Source of the DNA: JAWXBT01 sp964523015
GTDB taxonomy: Bacteria > Bdellovibrionota_C > UBA2361 > J135
Reading direction: 5' to 3'
NCBI GenBank assembly: GCA_964523015.1
Contig: CAZFXN010000009.1
Span: 1 to 64,000, forward strand
Length of the DNA stretch: 64,000 bases
The translations under genes were made by a program, and so were the position numbers. Of this stretch, positions 44,955-55,139 are shown in pieces (positions within the stretch are counted from its first letter, which is position 1; every line of letters begins with the position of its first letter). The notes beneath the pieces are model-generated. The model saw only the letters and a list, made by a program, of their open reading frames with translations. It made no database searches and was not told the DNA's origin.

Positions 44955-45679
44955 ATAAGCTGAAACAAAATCAATCTCAAAGAAAAATATTTACAGAGCA
45001 AGGAGTTCTCTTTATTGAGTTTGCGCTTGTCGCTGGATTGTTAATTACAATCGTATACGGATTAGGTCAGCAATTTACAAAATCCCTTCGTGAAATGGAG
45101 CACCGGGCACTTGTTACTGAATTATTAATGGGCCCTCAGGAGAGGACTTTAGCATTTGATACTACATTAGGAGAGGTGGTTGAGCTATCTAGTATAACTG
45201 TGCCCACATTAACAGAGGCTATGGATACCATCGGCAATTTTTTTAGACGACGTGCTCCAAGTACCTCCTTTGCTCTTTTTATAAACCTCACTCATTTACA
45301 TATGGATCCTGAGCAGGGAACTATCACTGCAGTCGATGATCCTTTTGCTAAGCCAGCGTTCACCTATTATGCTGCCGCTGGCAGTGCTTGTGAAAGTGAT
45401 TCTATCCAAGTTACAGGTTGGCTTAAGAGATACTCCAACTCTAGGTTAACTCGATCTTATGAATTTTCACAGGCAAATTTACCAGCCACTATTGATGATA
45501 ATAAAGGACGATTTGGCTCTAAGCTTTATGACATTGATAATGCAGGAGTTCGGATTCGTCGTTACGAGGCACTTTTTCCATTAATTTTTGCTGTTGTATG
45601 TTCTGAGCTTGATAGCTTTGGAACATCTAGTCGATTTCTTACTTACTACACTATCGTTCCAAGGAGGCATGTTAATTAA
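44951..45679 (+). CDS. TadE/TadF-like pseudopilin
   Basis: A 242-residue protein with EQGVLFIEFALVAGLLITIVYGLG (about 17-40), a TadE-type helix that retains the +5-like Glu. The periplasmic part has two cysteines. It overlaps both neighbours by 1-4 nt, so the three genes are translationally coupled. Confidence 0.65.
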   Translation: MNKLKQNQSQRKIFTEQGVLFIEFALVAGLLITIVYGLGQQFTKSLREMEHRALVTELLMGPQERTLAFDTTLGEVVELSSITVPTLTEAMDTIGNFFRRRAPSTSFALFINLTHLHMDPEQGTITAVDDPFAKPAFTYYAAAGSACESDSIQVTGWLKRYSNSRLTRSYEFSQANLPATIDDNKGRFGSKLYDIDNAGVRIRRYEALFPLIFAVVCSELDSFGTSSRFLTYYTIVPRRHVN

Positions 45680-48252
45680 TGAACTGCCGACATAAAACAG
45701 ATGAGCGAGGATTTATCCTTATCTGGGCGATCTTTTTGCTCCTAGGAATTTTGGTATCTGGCTTTACCTTTTTACTTTATGCCCGCGCTAATATTACACG
45801 GTTTAAAGCGCAATACTTAGCGATGAACCTAGTAACTATCGGGTCGTATAGTTCTGAGTTTGATACTGATGAGTCTTTAAATAATATGGCTTTATTAGCT
45901 GAACTGAACGGTTTTAGAGGTATAAAACCTATACCTGATGTTCAACTCTTTCAAGGAGGCAGTTTAATATTTAAACATAGCGTAGGCACTGGAACATCAA
46001 ATGAAATCTCAGCACATGTTAACTTAATGCAGAAAAATATAATCGGAGGATTGCTTTCTAACTTGACTGGAGTAGCTACTAACTCATTCTCCTCTGCCAA
46101 GCCCGCCCCTTTATATCTTAACATGACTTATGATTATTCAATGAGCCTAGCTGGGGACAGTATTGATAATCTTTTAAACGGATTTCAGATCAAAAATCTT
46201 GATGGCACACCCGGTCCAAATGGACAGATTGTTGGGAGTGAGGTTGTGCCAAAAAAAGAGATTCAGACTGCACTTCCTTTTGCTTGGGATCCTGCAACAC
46301 GAATCTTGGCACCCTGGAGTGGGGTAAGTGCCTCTTGGCCTAATATTTTAAATCCAAGCCCACCTCCTTGTACCCCAACGACAGAATCTATGCCTTGCTC
46401 TCCTTATTCCTCCTATATGCAACCTCAGCAAGAATCAATTCGTTTGAAAGCTTCAGATCTTTTTATGGAGTATAAAAAAGCAGTTGGTGTTCTCACCGGA
46501 GCTGTTGGACGCATAAGTCCATATTTAGATATTGATATTCTATGCGGATTGTTCCCTGATTCTGTCGTCAGCTATATAAATACTAATATTAACTTAACTG
46601 AGTTTGATCCAATTCAAGCAACAGGAGTTTGTCCGGCCTGGAGATATGATGAGCAGGATTATACTACGTATACTGTAGCTAATGGTGTGGTAACTGGAAC
46701 TCCAGGTGCTAGTCACAGTATTGATAACCCCAAAAATATCTTTACTGAAGCTGTAGTGTTAGCACCAAACAGAATCTTGCAGTTCTTTTTGGATCTAACT
46801 TTTTCTAGAAAGCTTCTCCGATACGCCACTATTTATGCTGCTGATGGTGTTACCCCTGTCTCCTTGCCAGGTCAGTATAGCAAGCTACTTGAGATGCCAC
46901 TGCCAAAGTTAACAACACCTTTTCCTGTTGATGGTTTCCCATATAATGTTGGAGCCCTTTATGACACGACCTACTACAAAAAGATCCTTGCCGATCCGCT
47001 TCTATTTTTTGGTTGGCCAGGCCGTCCTCAGCCGATGTTAGATAACACAGGATCTGCTTATCCTAAACAGGTCGATCTGCCACCTGAAATTAAAGACCCA
47101 TGGGAGTATGATTGTAATACTGGGCCCCCTTTAAATATGAACTACCCTTTTAATCATCGACCATATTCGCCAGGAAATTTTTTATGTCATATTTATAAAC
47201 AATGTAATCCTGGAGCAGTCCCTGCTATTAATTGTAGTAGCGCAGCTGCATTGCCACCAGTTAATGCGTATTATAATCCCGCAATGCCAGCACAGATGTC
47301 CCCGCTTTGCCCTGCTTCAGCGACGCCTAGATGCTATACCGATCCAACCTATGCAACTTTACAGCCAAATGCTGCAGTATTTTGTATGAATAATACCCCA
47401 AGATGTTTTGGAGAGGGTGGAGCAGGAGTTCCTGCGTGTACAGATGGATCATATCCAGGGTGCTCAGCAATATATAATTTAACAACCTCACCACCTACTC
47501 CACCTACTCCATCTGGTTGGTCTGACATTCCTCACTTTAGAGGAAAGGTTGTTTTTCCTGCAGCTCAGCCACCACAAACTCCTGGTATGATAATTCATAT
47601 GTTAGGAGATCTAAGCCCATTTTGGGGGGGGACTCATACTCATAATGCTGTACCGATCGATCGGTGTAGGGAGTTAAAGGCAGCCCTGCCAGGACAGGAG
47701 AGCCAGTGTGCTTGGGTGTTGGTAACAGATGGACAACCTTTTCCAGTTGATTCAGCAGGTAATTTTGTTATGAGCCAACAGGCTGCTCTTAATCAACTAA
47801 GTAATGATGTAAATATATTTGTTAATGAGCTCGGAGGTAGAATTTTTACCTGGTATTTAGGAAGTAAGGTAAGTGCATATGAGAAATTACTTGCGTTAAT
47901 TACAGCGGAGGAGGCACTTGGAACCCTTGATCCATCAGTTGTGCCGATAGTTAATTCTTATATTAAGCAAGCACTAGCAATTCCACCACCAGACTGTCCA
48001 ACTTGGGATTTAAATAAGCCCCCTGGAGCACCAGATTGTAATTCCTATAATAATACTGTCCTGCTTGAGCATTTACAAAACACGAATACATTTTCTCAAT
48101 TTCAAGGGATTATGTCTGGTACAGATAGTAAGATATTCATTCAATCAACTGTAAATAATACTGTTGCCGGAACTCAACTCTCAAATGAATTTCTTGCTGG
48201 ACTTAGACACCTCCTCTCTTTAACTAAGCGAGAAGTGGGGTTTAGAAAGTAG
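45679..48252 (+). CDS. TadG-like pilus assembly protein
   Basis: An 857-residue protein anchored by one N-terminal helix (about 12-35, ERGFILIWAIFLLLGILVSG), with a very large Pro/Cys-rich periplasmic part. The C-terminal region has a von Willebrand-like strand followed by WVLVTDGQPFP (about 675-685) and a helix, as in TadG proteins. The middle (about 475-610) is unusually rich in Pro, Asn and Cys (CNPGA, CPASATPRCY), perhaps disulfide-linked. Last gene of the coupled set; the ATPase, secretin and prepilin peptidase of a Tad system are not in the window. Confidence 0.65.
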   Translation: MNCRHKTDERGFILIWAIFLLLGILVSGFTFLLYARANITRFKAQYLAMNLVTIGSYSSEFDTDESLNNMALLAELNGFRGIKPIPDVQLFQGGSLIFKHSVGTGTSNEISAHVNLMQKNIIGGLLSNLTGVATNSFSSAKPAPLYLNMTYDYSMSLAGDSIDNLLNGFQIKNLDGTPGPNGQIVGSEVVPKKEIQTALPFAWDPATRILAPWSGVSASWPNILNPSPPPCTPTTESMPCSPYSSYMQPQQESIRLKASDLFMEYKKAVGVLTGAVGRISPYLDIDILCGLFPDSVVSYINTNINLTEFDPIQATGVCPAWRYDEQDYTTYTVANGVVTGTPGASHSIDNPKNIFTEAVVLAPNRILQFFLDLTFSRKLLRYATIYAADGVTPVSLPGQYSKLLEMPLPKLTTPFPVDGFPYNVGALYDTTYYKKILADPLLFFGWPGRPQPMLDNTGSAYPKQVDLPPEIKDPWEYDCNTGPPLNMNYPFNHRPYSPGNFLCHIYKQCNPGAVPAINCSSAAALPPVNAYYNPAMPAQMSPLCPASATPRCYTDPTYATLQPNAAVFCMNNTPRCFGEGGAGVPACTDGSYPGCSAIYNLTTSPPTPPTPSGWSDIPHFRGKVVFPAAQPPQTPGMIIHMLGDLSPFWGGTHTHNAVPIDRCRELKAALPGQESQCAWVLVTDGQPFPVDSAGNFVMSQQAALNQLSNDVNIFVNELGGRIFTWYLGSKVSAYEKLLALITAEEALGTLDPSVVPIVNSYIKQALAIPPPDCPTWDLNKPPGAPDCNSYNNTVLLEHLQNTNTFSQFQGIMSGTDSKIFIQSTVNNTVAGTQLSNEFLAGLRHLLSLTKREVGFRK

Positions 48253-48299
48253 ATATTATGGGTTTCTTTGTTAATCCCATATTATATAATGAGTGATCT

Positions 48300-49760
48300 A
48301 TGAAACATATTATCTCTGTCACCTATCTATTGGTAAGTTTATTTGGTTTAAGTCCTTTTTGTGCTGCCGATAACATAATCACAGCCACCTCTAAAATTAG
48401 TCAGGTAACTCTTTTTCAAGATCGTGCCCTTGTTACTCGTAGTCTCAATATAGAGTTACCTGAGGGAGAATCTCGGATCGTTTTTGATTCTATGCCGAGT
48501 ACTATTAATTCGGAATCGTTAAAGGTAAATGGATCTGGAGAGGGGTCTGGAGATGTAGGTACTGACGTTACTATTTTAGGAGTTGAGTATAAATCAAAGT
48601 ATTTAACTACTATTTAACTACCCCTGTTTCTGAGAACGCTAAGGTAATTGAAGAAAAGATAGAAAAGATAGAGGTTACATTAGCAGCGCTTACCCAAGAA
48701 AGAGAGAGACTAAATTCACAAAAAAAACTAATAACAGCATTAAGCCTAGATACTAGTATCCCTACAGAAAAAGATAATCTCTTGCGTCCAAGAAGTACCC
48801 AAGAGATGAAAGAGCTTTTGCAATTTATCTCTGATTCGATCTCAAAAATTGATACAGATCTACAAAAGATCGGCCTAGTAGAGCGTGATTTAAGAAAATA
48901 GACCAGAACCTGCTCCTCTCTTAGTCGATGTATATGCACCCCCATCCCCACCATCTCGTCCGATGCCGATGGATCTAGCTGGAGTTGCTCCATCAGCAAT
49001 GAGAAACAAATCAGCTCATGACTCAGCGAATGACTCAGCGAATATAGCTCAGGAAAGTGCAATGTCAGATGAAGCAGTAATGATGGAAGCACAGGAGGAG
49101 AGTGCAGAGCTTAGCCAATTTGGCACATTAACATTTAAGATCCCTTCAAAGATCTCTTTAAAAAGTGACGGATCCTCAGAGAAGGTAAAGGTCAGTAGTG
49201 CCAAGCTAAAAGGAGATTCAACAAACATTGCAGTGCCGTATTTATCAACTGAAGTTTTTGAAGAGGTTAAGGTTACAAATGCTGATGTTCCCTTACTCCC
49301 TGGCAGTGTTAATATTTTTACTGATGGTAATTTTATCGGTAATCAGAGTTTATCATTTGTATCCCCTGGTAAGGAATTCTTATTACCAGTTGGAATATCT
49401 CAATCAGTTGGAGTTAAAAGAAAACTACTAAAGAAATTTGAAGATGATTCCGGTGTAGTTAGATCGTTTCGAAGAGTTACTGCCGCTTATGAAATTGAAG
49501 TTGAGAATTACTCTAAGGTAGATCAAAAAGTAGTGATCCTTGAACGAGGTGTTCTGTCAGGAAATAAAAAGATCACGGTAAAACTAAACAAGTCTTCAAT
49601 TGATTCCCTACCTAGAGAGGATCCTAAGCGAACAAATAAAGATGAAGGGGTGTGGGAGTGGCATATTGATCTTAGTGCCAAAGATAAGAAAGTTATCAAC
49701 TATGAGCTTAGTGTTGAGTTCCCCTCAGAACTTAAAGTTTCTGGAGTTGAGGAACTATAA
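48300..49760 (+). pseudogene. MuiA-like (DUF4140/DUF4139) gene broken by two frameshifts
   Basis: The first frame (48300-48617) encodes a signal peptide and ISQVTLFQDRALVTRSLNIELPEGESRIVF, the DUF4140 start of mucoidy-inhibitor-A-like proteins. A perfect 11-bp tandem duplication (TATTTAACTAC at 48600-48610 and 48611-48621) then shifts the frame. The coiled coil continues in the new frame to 48901. A second shift, one extra A in the run at 48895-48898, returns to the first frame, which encodes the linker and the DUF4139 domain to 49760. Undoing both gives one 482-residue protein. It may be a true pseudogene, a phase-variable gene, or (for the second shift) a sequencing error. Confidence 0.8.
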
Positions 49761-49963
49761 ATAACTTTAGTTAATTTGTAGTCATATCATATAGTTAAGA
49801 GAGTAGATATTCGGGCTCAAAGACAGAACTCATTTCTTACACTTGTTTGATTTTGAACTTTCATTACATTACCATAAGCACGTTAATTGAGTCAGCTTAG
49901 TTAGGTAACCTAGGAGAGTGTCTCCTCTGGTCTTCATAAAGTCTTTCCATAAAGGCGTATAAA

Positions 49964-51052
49964 TTGTTTTGGTCTAAAGATAAAGAAACCCCGTTAAAGT
50001 TTACCTTTGAGAATGTAAGGATAGATTCCTTTGCTGTTAATTTACCAACTAAGGGAATGACAACAGATGAGCTTGAGGACAAACTTACACCGCTTTATAA
50101 AAAATTAAAGATTCCGGTCGGAACTTTTGAGAAATTAACCGGTATTAAAAATAGATGTTACTGGGCACCTGAAGTTTCCCCAAGTCAGGTTTCAACAGTC
50201 GCCGCTCTTAAAGCTTTGGAGCAATCCTCTTTAAAACCTGAACAAATACAAGCTCTTTTTAGCTGTTCTATTACCAGAGATTATTTTGAGCCAGCTACAT
50301 CGTGTCTGGTCCATCATGAATTAGGACTGCCGGAAAGTTCGATGGCACTTGATATATCAAATGCTTGTCTCGGTTTTATGAACGGTATCGTTATGATGTC
50401 TGGATTAATTGAGTCTGGAGTAATTGGAGCTGGAATACTCGTTTCTGGTGAAACAATATTAAAGCCAATTCAGTACTGTATTGATTATATTTTAAATAAA
50501 GAAGACATCACTCGAGATGAGTTGCTAAAACTTTTACCAACTCTGACTCTTGGATCAGGCTCAGTAGCATATATCTTGGCCCACAAAGATCTTACATCCT
50601 CAACTCACAAAATATTAGGAGGAGTAGCTAGATCTGCTACTAATCATCACGGCTTATGTAATGGCAACGGAGATTACTGTCATTTCCATGATGGGGCTTT
50701 TGATCCAATTATGACAACTGAGTCAGGTAAACTAATAAGTGAGGCATCAAAATTGGGTGGTCGTGCTTGGAAGCAGCTAAGTGCTCATCTTAACTGGAGC
50801 CGCGAAGATGTTGATCATATTTTTTGTCATCAAGTAGGCAAGCAAGTTAACGAGGGTTTTTATAGAGAGATGGGGCTTGATCTCAAAAAAGAATTTACTA
50901 TTTATGAACAATACGGAAATTTAGCTTCAGCAGCATTACCGACTGCTTTAGTACTTGGGGCCGCAGAAAAGAATATACAGCCTGGAGAGAAGATTGTAAT
51001 GACCGGGTTTGGTAGCGGTCTTAATGCTCTATTTCTCGGCCTTGAGTGGTAA
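49964..51052 (+). CDS. oleA: OleA, acyl-CoA head-to-head condensing enzyme
   Basis: A thiolase-fold enzyme of 362 residues that joins two fatty acyl-CoA molecules to a 2-alkyl-3-keto acid, the first step of long-chain olefin synthesis. The catalytic triad is visible as Cys135 (DISNACLGFMNG), His289 (CHQVGKQ) and Asn319 (YGNLASAA). The start is TTG behind AAAGG with 8-nt spacing; no ATG fits. Related to FabH, but the following oleBC and oleD genes decide the role. The next gene starts inside its stop region. Confidence 0.9.
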   Translation: MFWSKDKETPLKFTFENVRIDSFAVNLPTKGMTTDELEDKLTPLYKKLKIPVGTFEKLTGIKNRCYWAPEVSPSQVSTVAALKALEQSSLKPEQIQALFSCSITRDYFEPATSCLVHHELGLPESSMALDISNACLGFMNGIVMMSGLIESGVIGAGILVSGETILKPIQYCIDYILNKEDITRDELLKLLPTLTLGSGSVAYILAHKDLTSSTHKILGGVARSATNHHGLCNGNGDYCHFHDGAFDPIMTTESGKLISEASKLGGRAWKQLSAHLNWSREDVDHIFCHQVGKQVNEGFYREMGLDLKKEFTIYEQYGNLASAALPTALVLGAAEKNIQPGEKIVMTGFGSGLNALFLGLEW

Positions 51053-53646
51053 AGTCCAGTAAATTACCTTTTCAAGAGTTGTATCCATTTAAGTCATGCT
51101 TTGCCGACATCGATGGCTATAAGATGCACTATGTAGATGAGGGGAGTGGACCAGTTGTTATCTGTGTCCATGGTAATCCAACCTGGAGTTTTTACTACCG
51201 AGATCTAATTAAAAAGCTTAGTCCAAATTTTAGAGTGATCGCTCTTGATCATATCGGTTGCGGACTTTCTGAACATCCAAAGAATAAACATTTTAAAGCG
51301 AAAGAGAGAGCCCGACATCTTGAATTGTTAATTAAGCATCTTGGTCTAACTTCATATTCATTTGTTATGCATGATTGGGGTGGATCGATAGCGACTTTTG
51401 CTGCAATTAGCAATATTGATGCGGTTGAGAAATTAATTTATTTTAATACAACTCTGACTGAGACTGAAACGTTACCATGGTTTATTAAACTTTCAACACC
51501 AGCATTCCCCGGAAAATTTATTACCAAATTTACAAAGACATTTCTAAGGCTTGCTACTGAGGTTGGAGTTTGCAAAAAGTTACCCAAGAAAGTTAAGCAA
51601 GGATATATGTATCCTTACCGTACTATTTCGGATAGGACTGCTATCTGGGATTTTGTTCAGGACATTCCATTTAACACCGATCATCCTACGTATTTAGGGA
51701 TGATGGATATTAGTAGAGCTTTGCCTGCTCTTAACAAAAAACCGATCCAGATTATTTGGGGGCTTAAAGATCCCTGCTTTCATCCAGAAATGCTAACTCA
51801 CCTAATGAGGCTATTTCCAAATGCTAATGTAGTAGAGCTTCCTAATGCCTCTCACTTAGTGCTTGAGGATGAAACAGAGCTAATTACAGAAAAGATAGAG
51901 AGTTTCCTTAAAGCAAAAGTTTCTCCAAAACAAAAAGTAGACACCGCACCGGATCTCGTAATGGAAGATCCAAAAACTATGTATGAGCACTTCATTAAAG
52001 AGGTAAATACTAGGCCACATCAGGCCGCTGCGATTATTCCCAAAATTTGGGGAAGTAATATCTCTTATAAACACATAACCTACTCAGACCTAGGCTCATT
52101 GGTTGCTCGATACCATAGAGGATTAACCACACTAGGGCTTCGTCAAGGGGATAAAGTTTTATTTTTAGTAACTCCCGGAATAGATTTTTTGGCACTTGCT
52201 TACGCAGTGATGGCTGAGGGGGCAATCCCAGTTTTTATTGATCCTGGTATTGATAAAAATTATCTATTTCAAGCACTAGCGGATATTAAAGCTGATGTTT
52301 TTATCGGAACACAAAAAGCACATTTTTTAAGATTACTTAAAAAGAACTTATTTTCTAATCTCCGTTTTCACATTATCGCAAATGAATGGGGAGTTACAGG
52401 AGGCCCAACTCTCTCAGTGCTTAGAAGGTTTGCCTCTACTCCACAACTGCCGGTTAAAAATAATGAAGTAGCGATGGTTGCCTTTACATCCGGTGCTACC
52501 GGAGTTCCTAAAGGGGTAATCTTTACTCAAGCAATGGTTAAGGCTCAATTAAAAGTGTTTCGTGAACAGTTTGGAATTTTGCCAGGAGAAAAAGATCTCC
52601 CGCTTCTCCCTATTTTTTCAATTTTTCAAGTTGCCAATGGTGTGACCAGTGTTATTGCACCGCTTAATCCTAGTGAGCCACTAGCGCTTGATCCATCAAT
52701 AATTTCTCGCATTATAAAAGATCTTAGCATCTCTTATTCTTTTGGTTCACCAACCCTATGGAAAAAAATAGCTGAGTACTGCGTTAGGGTGAGGACAACA
52801 CTACCTACTTTAAAGAGAGTTTTTATGGCCGGTGCGGCAGTACCTCAAAGTACAGTTGCAGTTGTTAATGAAATCTTAGATTCCGGGGAAGCCTTTACTC
52901 CATATGGAGCAACAGAAGCGTTGCCCGTAACCTTAATAGATTCTAGCCAACTTCTTAATAAGAGATCTCAATTTGCTAAATCAGGAGAGGAGGGGACATT
53001 CGTAGGCGAGCCAATTGATGGAGTTGAACTAAAAATTATCTCTGAGGTTGATGGGCAGATAAAGGATATTACTGATGTTAGATATCTAGAGACTTTAAAT
53101 ATTGGCGAGATAATTGTTCGAGGGCCGACAGTCAGCCCAGGTTACCTAAATAGAAAAGATGCTGATGAGCTAGGTAAAATTACGGATGGAGATACATTTT
53201 GGCATCGGATGGGAGATATGGGATATGTAGATGAGTCAGGAGGACTTTATTACTGCGGTCGTAAATCCCATGTTGTCAGATCTGGTAACCGTTCTTTTCA
53301 TAGTGTTCCAATTGAAGAGATCTTTAACGCCCACCCAAGCGTCGCACGGAGTGCCCTTGTTGAAGTTGAGAAAGGGGAGCCGGGCATAGTCATAGAGCCA
53401 TTAGCAAATCTGTGGACAGAGGATAACAGTGCTCAAGAAAAACTTATAAATGAGATGAGAAGTGTTGCTGCAAATAGCTCTTTAACAAAAGAGATAACTA
53501 AATTTTTTGTGAACCAGTCCTTTCCCGTCGATCGAAGACATAATGCTAAAATTTACCGTGATAAGTTGGGAGTTTGGGCTAGAGAGATAGAGAAAAGCAC
53601 GCGGCAAAAGCAGGGGAGAAATCAGGGGCGATATGGAAATAGCTAA
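51046..53646 (+). CDS. oleBC: OleBC fusion: beta-lactone decarboxylase plus beta-lactone synthetase
   Basis: An 866-residue bifunctional enzyme. Residues 20-290 are an alpha/beta hydrolase of the haloalkane dehalogenase type (OleB): oxyanion region HGNPTW (42-47), nucleophile Asp110 in HDWGGS, and His270 in ASHLVLEDE. It removes CO2 from the beta-lactone to give the cis-olefin. Residues 305-866 are an AMP-binding protein (OleC) with P-loop FTSGATGVPKG (480-490) and YGATEALP (about 623-630); it closes the beta-hydroxy acid to the lactone. GTG start overlaps the oleA end by 7 nt. Fused OleBC is known in some bacteria; separate genes are commoner. Confidence 0.9.
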   Translation: MVKSSKLPFQELYPFKSCFADIDGYKMHYVDEGSGPVVICVHGNPTWSFYYRDLIKKLSPNFRVIALDHIGCGLSEHPKNKHFKAKERARHLELLIKHLGLTSYSFVMHDWGGSIATFAAISNIDAVEKLIYFNTTLTETETLPWFIKLSTPAFPGKFITKFTKTFLRLATEVGVCKKLPKKVKQGYMYPYRTISDRTAIWDFVQDIPFNTDHPTYLGMMDISRALPALNKKPIQIIWGLKDPCFHPEMLTHLMRLFPNANVVELPNASHLVLEDETELITEKIESFLKAKVSPKQKVDTAPDLVMEDPKTMYEHFIKEVNTRPHQAAAIIPKIWGSNISYKHITYSDLGSLVARYHRGLTTLGLRQGDKVLFLVTPGIDFLALAYAVMAEGAIPVFIDPGIDKNYLFQALADIKADVFIGTQKAHFLRLLKKNLFSNLRFHIIANEWGVTGGPTLSVLRRFASTPQLPVKNNEVAMVAFTSGATGVPKGVIFTQAMVKAQLKVFREQFGILPGEKDLPLLPIFSIFQVANGVTSVIAPLNPSEPLALDPSIISRIIKDLSISYSFGSPTLWKKIAEYCVRVRTTLPTLKRVFMAGAAVPQSTVAVVNEILDSGEAFTPYGATEALPVTLIDSSQLLNKRSQFAKSGEEGTFVGEPIDGVELKIISEVDGQIKDITDVRYLETLNIGEIIVRGPTVSPGYLNRKDADELGKITDGDTFWHRMGDMGYVDESGGLYYCGRKSHVVRSGNRSFHSVPIEEIFNAHPSVARSALVEVEKGEPGIVIEPLANLWTEDNSAQEKLINEMRSVAANSSLTKEITKFFVNQSFPVDRRHNAKIYRDKLGVWAREIEKSTRQKQGRNQGRYGNS

Positions 53647-54631
53647 GAAAACATTTATCGTAACTGGTGGTGGTGGTTTTTTAGGAAAGGCCCTATGCCT
53701 TAGATTAAAGGATCAAGGCGCTCAGGTGATCTCAATCTCTCGCAGTAGTTATCCGGAATTAGTTTCAGCCGGGATTAAGGTTATTCAGCATGATATTTCA
53801 GATCCATTTGAGCCAATCTATAAAGAACTATCAGGAGTGGATGGAGTTTTTCATACTGCCAGTAAGGTAGATATGTGGGGTAGGTACGAAGAATTCTATA
53901 AAACCAATGTTGTTGGTACTGCTAATGTTGTAAATGCCTGCTTAAATCTCGGAATTAGAAATTTAGTCTATACAAGTTCACCAAGTGTCATCGCTGATGG
54001 TACAGATACTAAAGGTATTGATGAGAGTTACCCATATCCTGAAAAATATATCGCTTTTTATCCACAAACTAAGGCGATGGCCGAGCAGTTAGTTAAATCA
54101 GCTAATAATGAATCTTTTTATACAGTAACTTTAAGACCACATCTTATCTGGGGACCAGGAGATCGACATCTTATTCCAACAGTTTTAAAGCGAGCCAGAG
54201 CTGGTCGCTTGATACAGGTAGGGGATGGTCAGAATCTTGTGGATACAAGTTTTATCGATGATTGTGTTGATGCTCATATCTTAGCAATGATGGCTCTTAC
54301 TGAGAATCCTGCAGTTAGAGGAAGAGCGTATTTTATTAGTCAGGGTGAGCCAGTTAAATTGTGGCAATGGATTAATACGATCTTAACTCTGCACAACCTG
54401 CCACTAGTAAAAAAGAAGATCTCAAAGAGATTTGCATCTATTTTAGCCGGAACTTTAGAATTTTGTTCAAAACTTTTACCATCTAAACCTGAGCCACTAT
54501 TTACCCGTTTTTTAGCTTCACAGATGTCTAGTGATCATTATTTTAATATTGATAATGCTAAAAAAGATCTAGGCTACGCCCCTAAGTTCTCTATTGATGA
54601 AGCTCTTAGAGTGACCTTTTCTAATTCATAA
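53633..54631 (+). CDS. oleD: OleD, NAD(P)-dependent 2-alkyl-3-ketoalkanoic acid reductase
   Basis: An extended short-chain dehydrogenase of 332 residues related to 3-beta-hydroxysteroid dehydrogenases. GGGGFLG (12-18) binds the cofactor and the catalytic YPQTK has Tyr143 and Lys147. It reduces the OleA product to the beta-hydroxy acid. It overlaps oleBC by 14 nt, completing an oleA-oleBC-oleD operon that encodes the whole pathway. Confidence 0.9.
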   Translation: MEIAKKTFIVTGGGGFLGKALCLRLKDQGAQVISISRSSYPELVSAGIKVIQHDISDPFEPIYKELSGVDGVFHTASKVDMWGRYEEFYKTNVVGTANVVNACLNLGIRNLVYTSSPSVIADGTDTKGIDESYPYPEKYIAFYPQTKAMAEQLVKSANNESFYTVTLRPHLIWGPGDRHLIPTVLKRARAGRLIQVGDGQNLVDTSFIDDCVDAHILAMMALTENPAVRGRAYFISQGEPVKLWQWINTILTLHNLPLVKKKISKRFASILAGTLEFCSKLLPSKPEPLFTRFLASQMSSDHYFNIDNAKKDLGYAPKFSIDEALRVTFSNS

Positions 54632-54659
54632 GGCTAGTTCAGGAGGCTAATTTACAAAT

Positions 54660-55022
54660 CTAATTCATAAGACCACCACTATTACTATCCCAAAGATAGG
54701 TTTTACCGGTGCCTTGTGAGTGTTGTGAAGATCCAGAGAAGCTATCTGGCATGATTGCAATTGATAGGGTAACTCCTTTTGATAAAGAGGATATTCCAGG
54801 TAAATTATTGCAGGTTGAAGTATTACAGGCGAGATATTTCTCCGCATCTAAGAAATAAGCCTCTTCTGCAATTGCAACATTAACCAAATCTGTTCGAGCT
54901 CTAGAATCAAAGGCTCTCTTTTTAAAGGCTGAGTATTGAGGGATAGCCGTAGCTGCAATAATTCCAATAATCGCTACAGTGACTAATAGTTCAATTAGTG
55001 TAAATCCAGATGACTGATCCAT
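54660..55022 (-). CDS. type IV major pilin-like protein (PilA/PilE type)
   Basis: A 120-residue pilin. The prepilin leader MDQSSG is followed by FTLIELLVTVAIIGIIAATAIPQYSAFKKRA, with cleavage after Gly and Glu at +5. A disulfide pair CNTSTC lies near the middle. I start at 55022 because GGAG precedes it by 7 nt; the frame is open eight codons further. No pilus assembly gene is next to it, so it may be a minor pilin or a pilin gene away from the main locus. Confidence 0.85.
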   Translation of the reverse strand: MDQSSGFTLIELLVTVAIIGIIAATAIPQYSAFKKRAFDSRARTDLVNVAIAEEAYFLDAEKYLACNTSTCNNLPGISSLSKGVTLSIAIMPDSFSGSSQHSQGTGKTYLWDSNSGGLMN

Positions 55023-55052
55023 GTAAAACTCCGCTTTGTTGTCCAAAAGTCA

Positions 55053-55080
55053 TTGCCAAAAAGTTGTTGCTAAAAAGTTA
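55053..55080. repeat. two imperfect 14-bp tandem units upstream of the pilin gene
   Basis: TTGCCAAAAAGTTG and TTGCTAAAAAGTTA lie head to tail in the spacer between the secreted-protein gene and the pilin gene. Probably a slipped-strand duplication. Confidence 0.6.
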
Positions 55081-55139
55081 TCTAGCAAAGATAAATCGCG
55101 AAATTTTCGAGAAAGTTTCCTAGAAAGATCAGAAGCTGA

